The position numbers and the translations under genes were made by a program. From positions 1 to 57,357 of the forward strand of contig NZ_JAHLEC010000015.1 of assembly GCF_018861705.1 (NCBI RefSeq): DNA of 57,357 nt, written 5' to 3'. The notes under the pieces are model-generated. The model saw only the letters and a list, made by a program, of their open reading frames with translations. It made no database searches and had not been told where the DNA came from. How positions within the stretch are numbered: the first letter of the stretch is position 1; every line of letters begins with the position of its first letter. This document shows positions 56,196 through 57,357 of this stretch, one piece after another. This DNA comes from Clostridium psychrophilum (GTDB taxonomy: Bacteria > Bacillota > Clostridia > Clostridiales > Clostridiaceae).

Positions 56196-57283
56196 TTAGC
56201 ACAATTATAAAAGAAACAACCATCTCCATCTGAACAGTTACCTCTCCTAAAATCATATAAACATACTCCTGTAGGCAATGGATTAAAGCTCATTGATTTT
56301 GATATATTAGAAACAATATCATCAATTTCTTCTTCGGTCTTACCTTTGAATTGTGTGTCTAATTTACCTTTAATCTCTTTGACTCTTAATCCTGAAATCT
56401 TTGAATTAGGGCTTAATATCATATCAGAATATATTTCCTTAACTTCTTCATTGTTTAAAGTAAGGTAATGCGTAGTCATTTCAATGGTTACATGAGCATA
56501 TTGCTTCATAATGTGTGCTATAGGTACTTTCTTTTTTATAAGTTCTCTAACATATGTTGCTCTAAATTGATGTGATTTTAACGGATATAAATTACTTTTG
56601 TTATCTCTTATATCCCATTTTTTTATAAAGTTAGGTATCCTCCTATCTGTAAACGCAGAAACACTTAAAACTTTTATTCCTGAGTATCTCACCAAAAACA
56701 ATTCCGTTAATCCACTTTCTTGTCTTAGTTCTTCTGTGTACTCTTCAAGTTCTTTAATTACACCTTTAACTAATTCATTTATAAAAACTTTATGTGGTGT
56801 TGGATTAGTATCCTTTTCTGTTTTAGGGACTAAAACTTTCATATAATCATGTCCATCTCTTGTTGTATGAACACAACCCTTTTGTATTCCTAAAACCTCA
56901 TTTATTCTTAATCCTGTTTGACTTTGAATTATTATTCCTGCTTTAGTTAATATATTGGTTTCTTTATTAGCTGCATAGTAAAGTATTTTATCAAATATTT
57001 CTTCTGGAATAGGTTTAGTTTTATTTTCTTTACGTGACTTTTGTGGTTTCCATAAATCACACGAATTAACATCGGATAATAAATTAGTTTTAGGTACATT
57101 CCAACCTTTTATTTGACCTACTTTAATTATTTCTTCAACTACATAACATAAATTATATCCTGTTCCTACAGCAACCTCCTTTTCTTCTTTAAGATATAAA
57201 GCAAAGTTTAAGAATATTTCTTTAGTTACCTCACTAAAACTAATTATATGATTATCCCACAAAAAGCTTGTAATTACTTCCAA
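56189..57283 (-). pseudogene. tnpB: Tn554-type tyrosine recombinase, truncated and frameshifted
   Basis: 364 codons of a phage-integrase-family recombinase. Catalytic residues: Arg in QTGLRINEVLG, His-x-x-Arg in LKSHQFRATYVREL, the His in QYAHVTIEMTTHYL and the Tyr two residues later. The Cys-rich tail CLYDFRRGNCSDGDGCFFYNC is typical of TnpB. Two faults are seen. The C-terminal helix is frameshifted off at 56189-56195, and the N-terminus begins inside the 110-bp terminal repeat at a TTG with no ribosome binding site, so about 200 residues are missing. Only 12 codons lie in the repeat; family sequence starts after it. Confidence 0.85.
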
Positions 57284-57357
57284 ACGTAGTAATTATGATA
57301 TAATAATATCAAAATCAGTACGTAGAGGAGGATTACTATGTTTTGCAAAAATAACGT
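57248..57357. repeat. Right copy of 110-bp terminal inverted repeat
   Basis: Exact reverse complement of 2-111. Reading outward it holds a TAATTAC/GTAATTA dyad (around 57270-57294), TATAAT at 57299-57304, AGAGGAGG at 57324-57331 and an ATG at 57338. Its inner edge cuts into the recombinase gene, so the repeated element probably inserted there. Confidence 0.85.
57338..57357 (+). CDS. Start of an outward-reading gene (partial)
   Basis: ATG behind AGAGGAGG and a TATAAT, reading MFCKNN before the window ends. Identical to the left-edge start. Function unknown. Confidence 0.5.

Overview
The window is AT-rich, uses ATG/TTG starts behind strong AGGAGG-type ribosome binding sites, and carries tig-clpP-clpX-lonB-lon-engB, a hem/cob operon, glgC-D-A-P and pflB-pflA. 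This fits an anaerobic, spore-forming Clostridium sensu stricto; I cannot name the species. Both ends run into the same 110-bp sequence in inverted orientation, each copy carrying the start of an outward-reading gene. The window therefore looks like a contig bounded by two copies of one repeated element.

Layout. 0.3-2.8 kb: cobS, cobC, cobT (nucleotide-loop end of cobalamin synthesis). 3.2-5.8 kb: a DUF3892 protein, a two-gene metal ABC transporter (no binding protein) and a small HNH protein behind a structured leader. 6-9.6 kb: an S1-domain protein, solitary cbiG, a decayed nucleoside-importer ATPase, and xpt behind a guanine-type riboswitch. 9.9-16.1 kb: the glycogen operon glgC-glgD-glgA-glgP. 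17-19.8 kb: speD, asd, solitary cbiT. 20.5-30.2 kb: a cobalamin-riboswitch operon cbiP-cbiB-hemA-sirC-hemC-cobA/hemD-hemB-hemL, which makes uroporphyrinogen III and precorrin-2 and feeds corrinoid assembly. No gene for the later haem steps is present, so the tetrapyrrole route here points to B12 (or sirohaem).

30.3-39.4 kb: trmB, a site-2 protease relative, two exported or anchored proteins of unknown role, a PIN-PhoH ATPase, a PerR/Fur regulator, another anchored protein, and a three-gene cluster of Asn-, Gly- and Cys-rich low-complexity proteins. 39.7-48.4 kb: the proteostasis cluster engB, lon, lonB, clpX, clpP, tig. 48.6-53.9 kb: a TIM-barrel sugar isomerase-like protein, an anchored protein, and pflB-pflA for fermentative pyruvate cleavage.

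54.3-57.3 kb is accessory DNA: a Cys-rich pentapeptide-repeat protein, a GNAT C-terminal scrap, and a broken Tn554-type recombinase (frameshifted and N-terminally cut) with its tnpC partner. The most unusual non-coding features are three giant hairpins of about 200-245 bp (two side by side between cbiT and hemL, one after pflA). Two of them share a GC-richer core while their arms differ in sequence but still pair. A separate small family of short repeats ending in GTCCC is scattered near the cobalamin genes.
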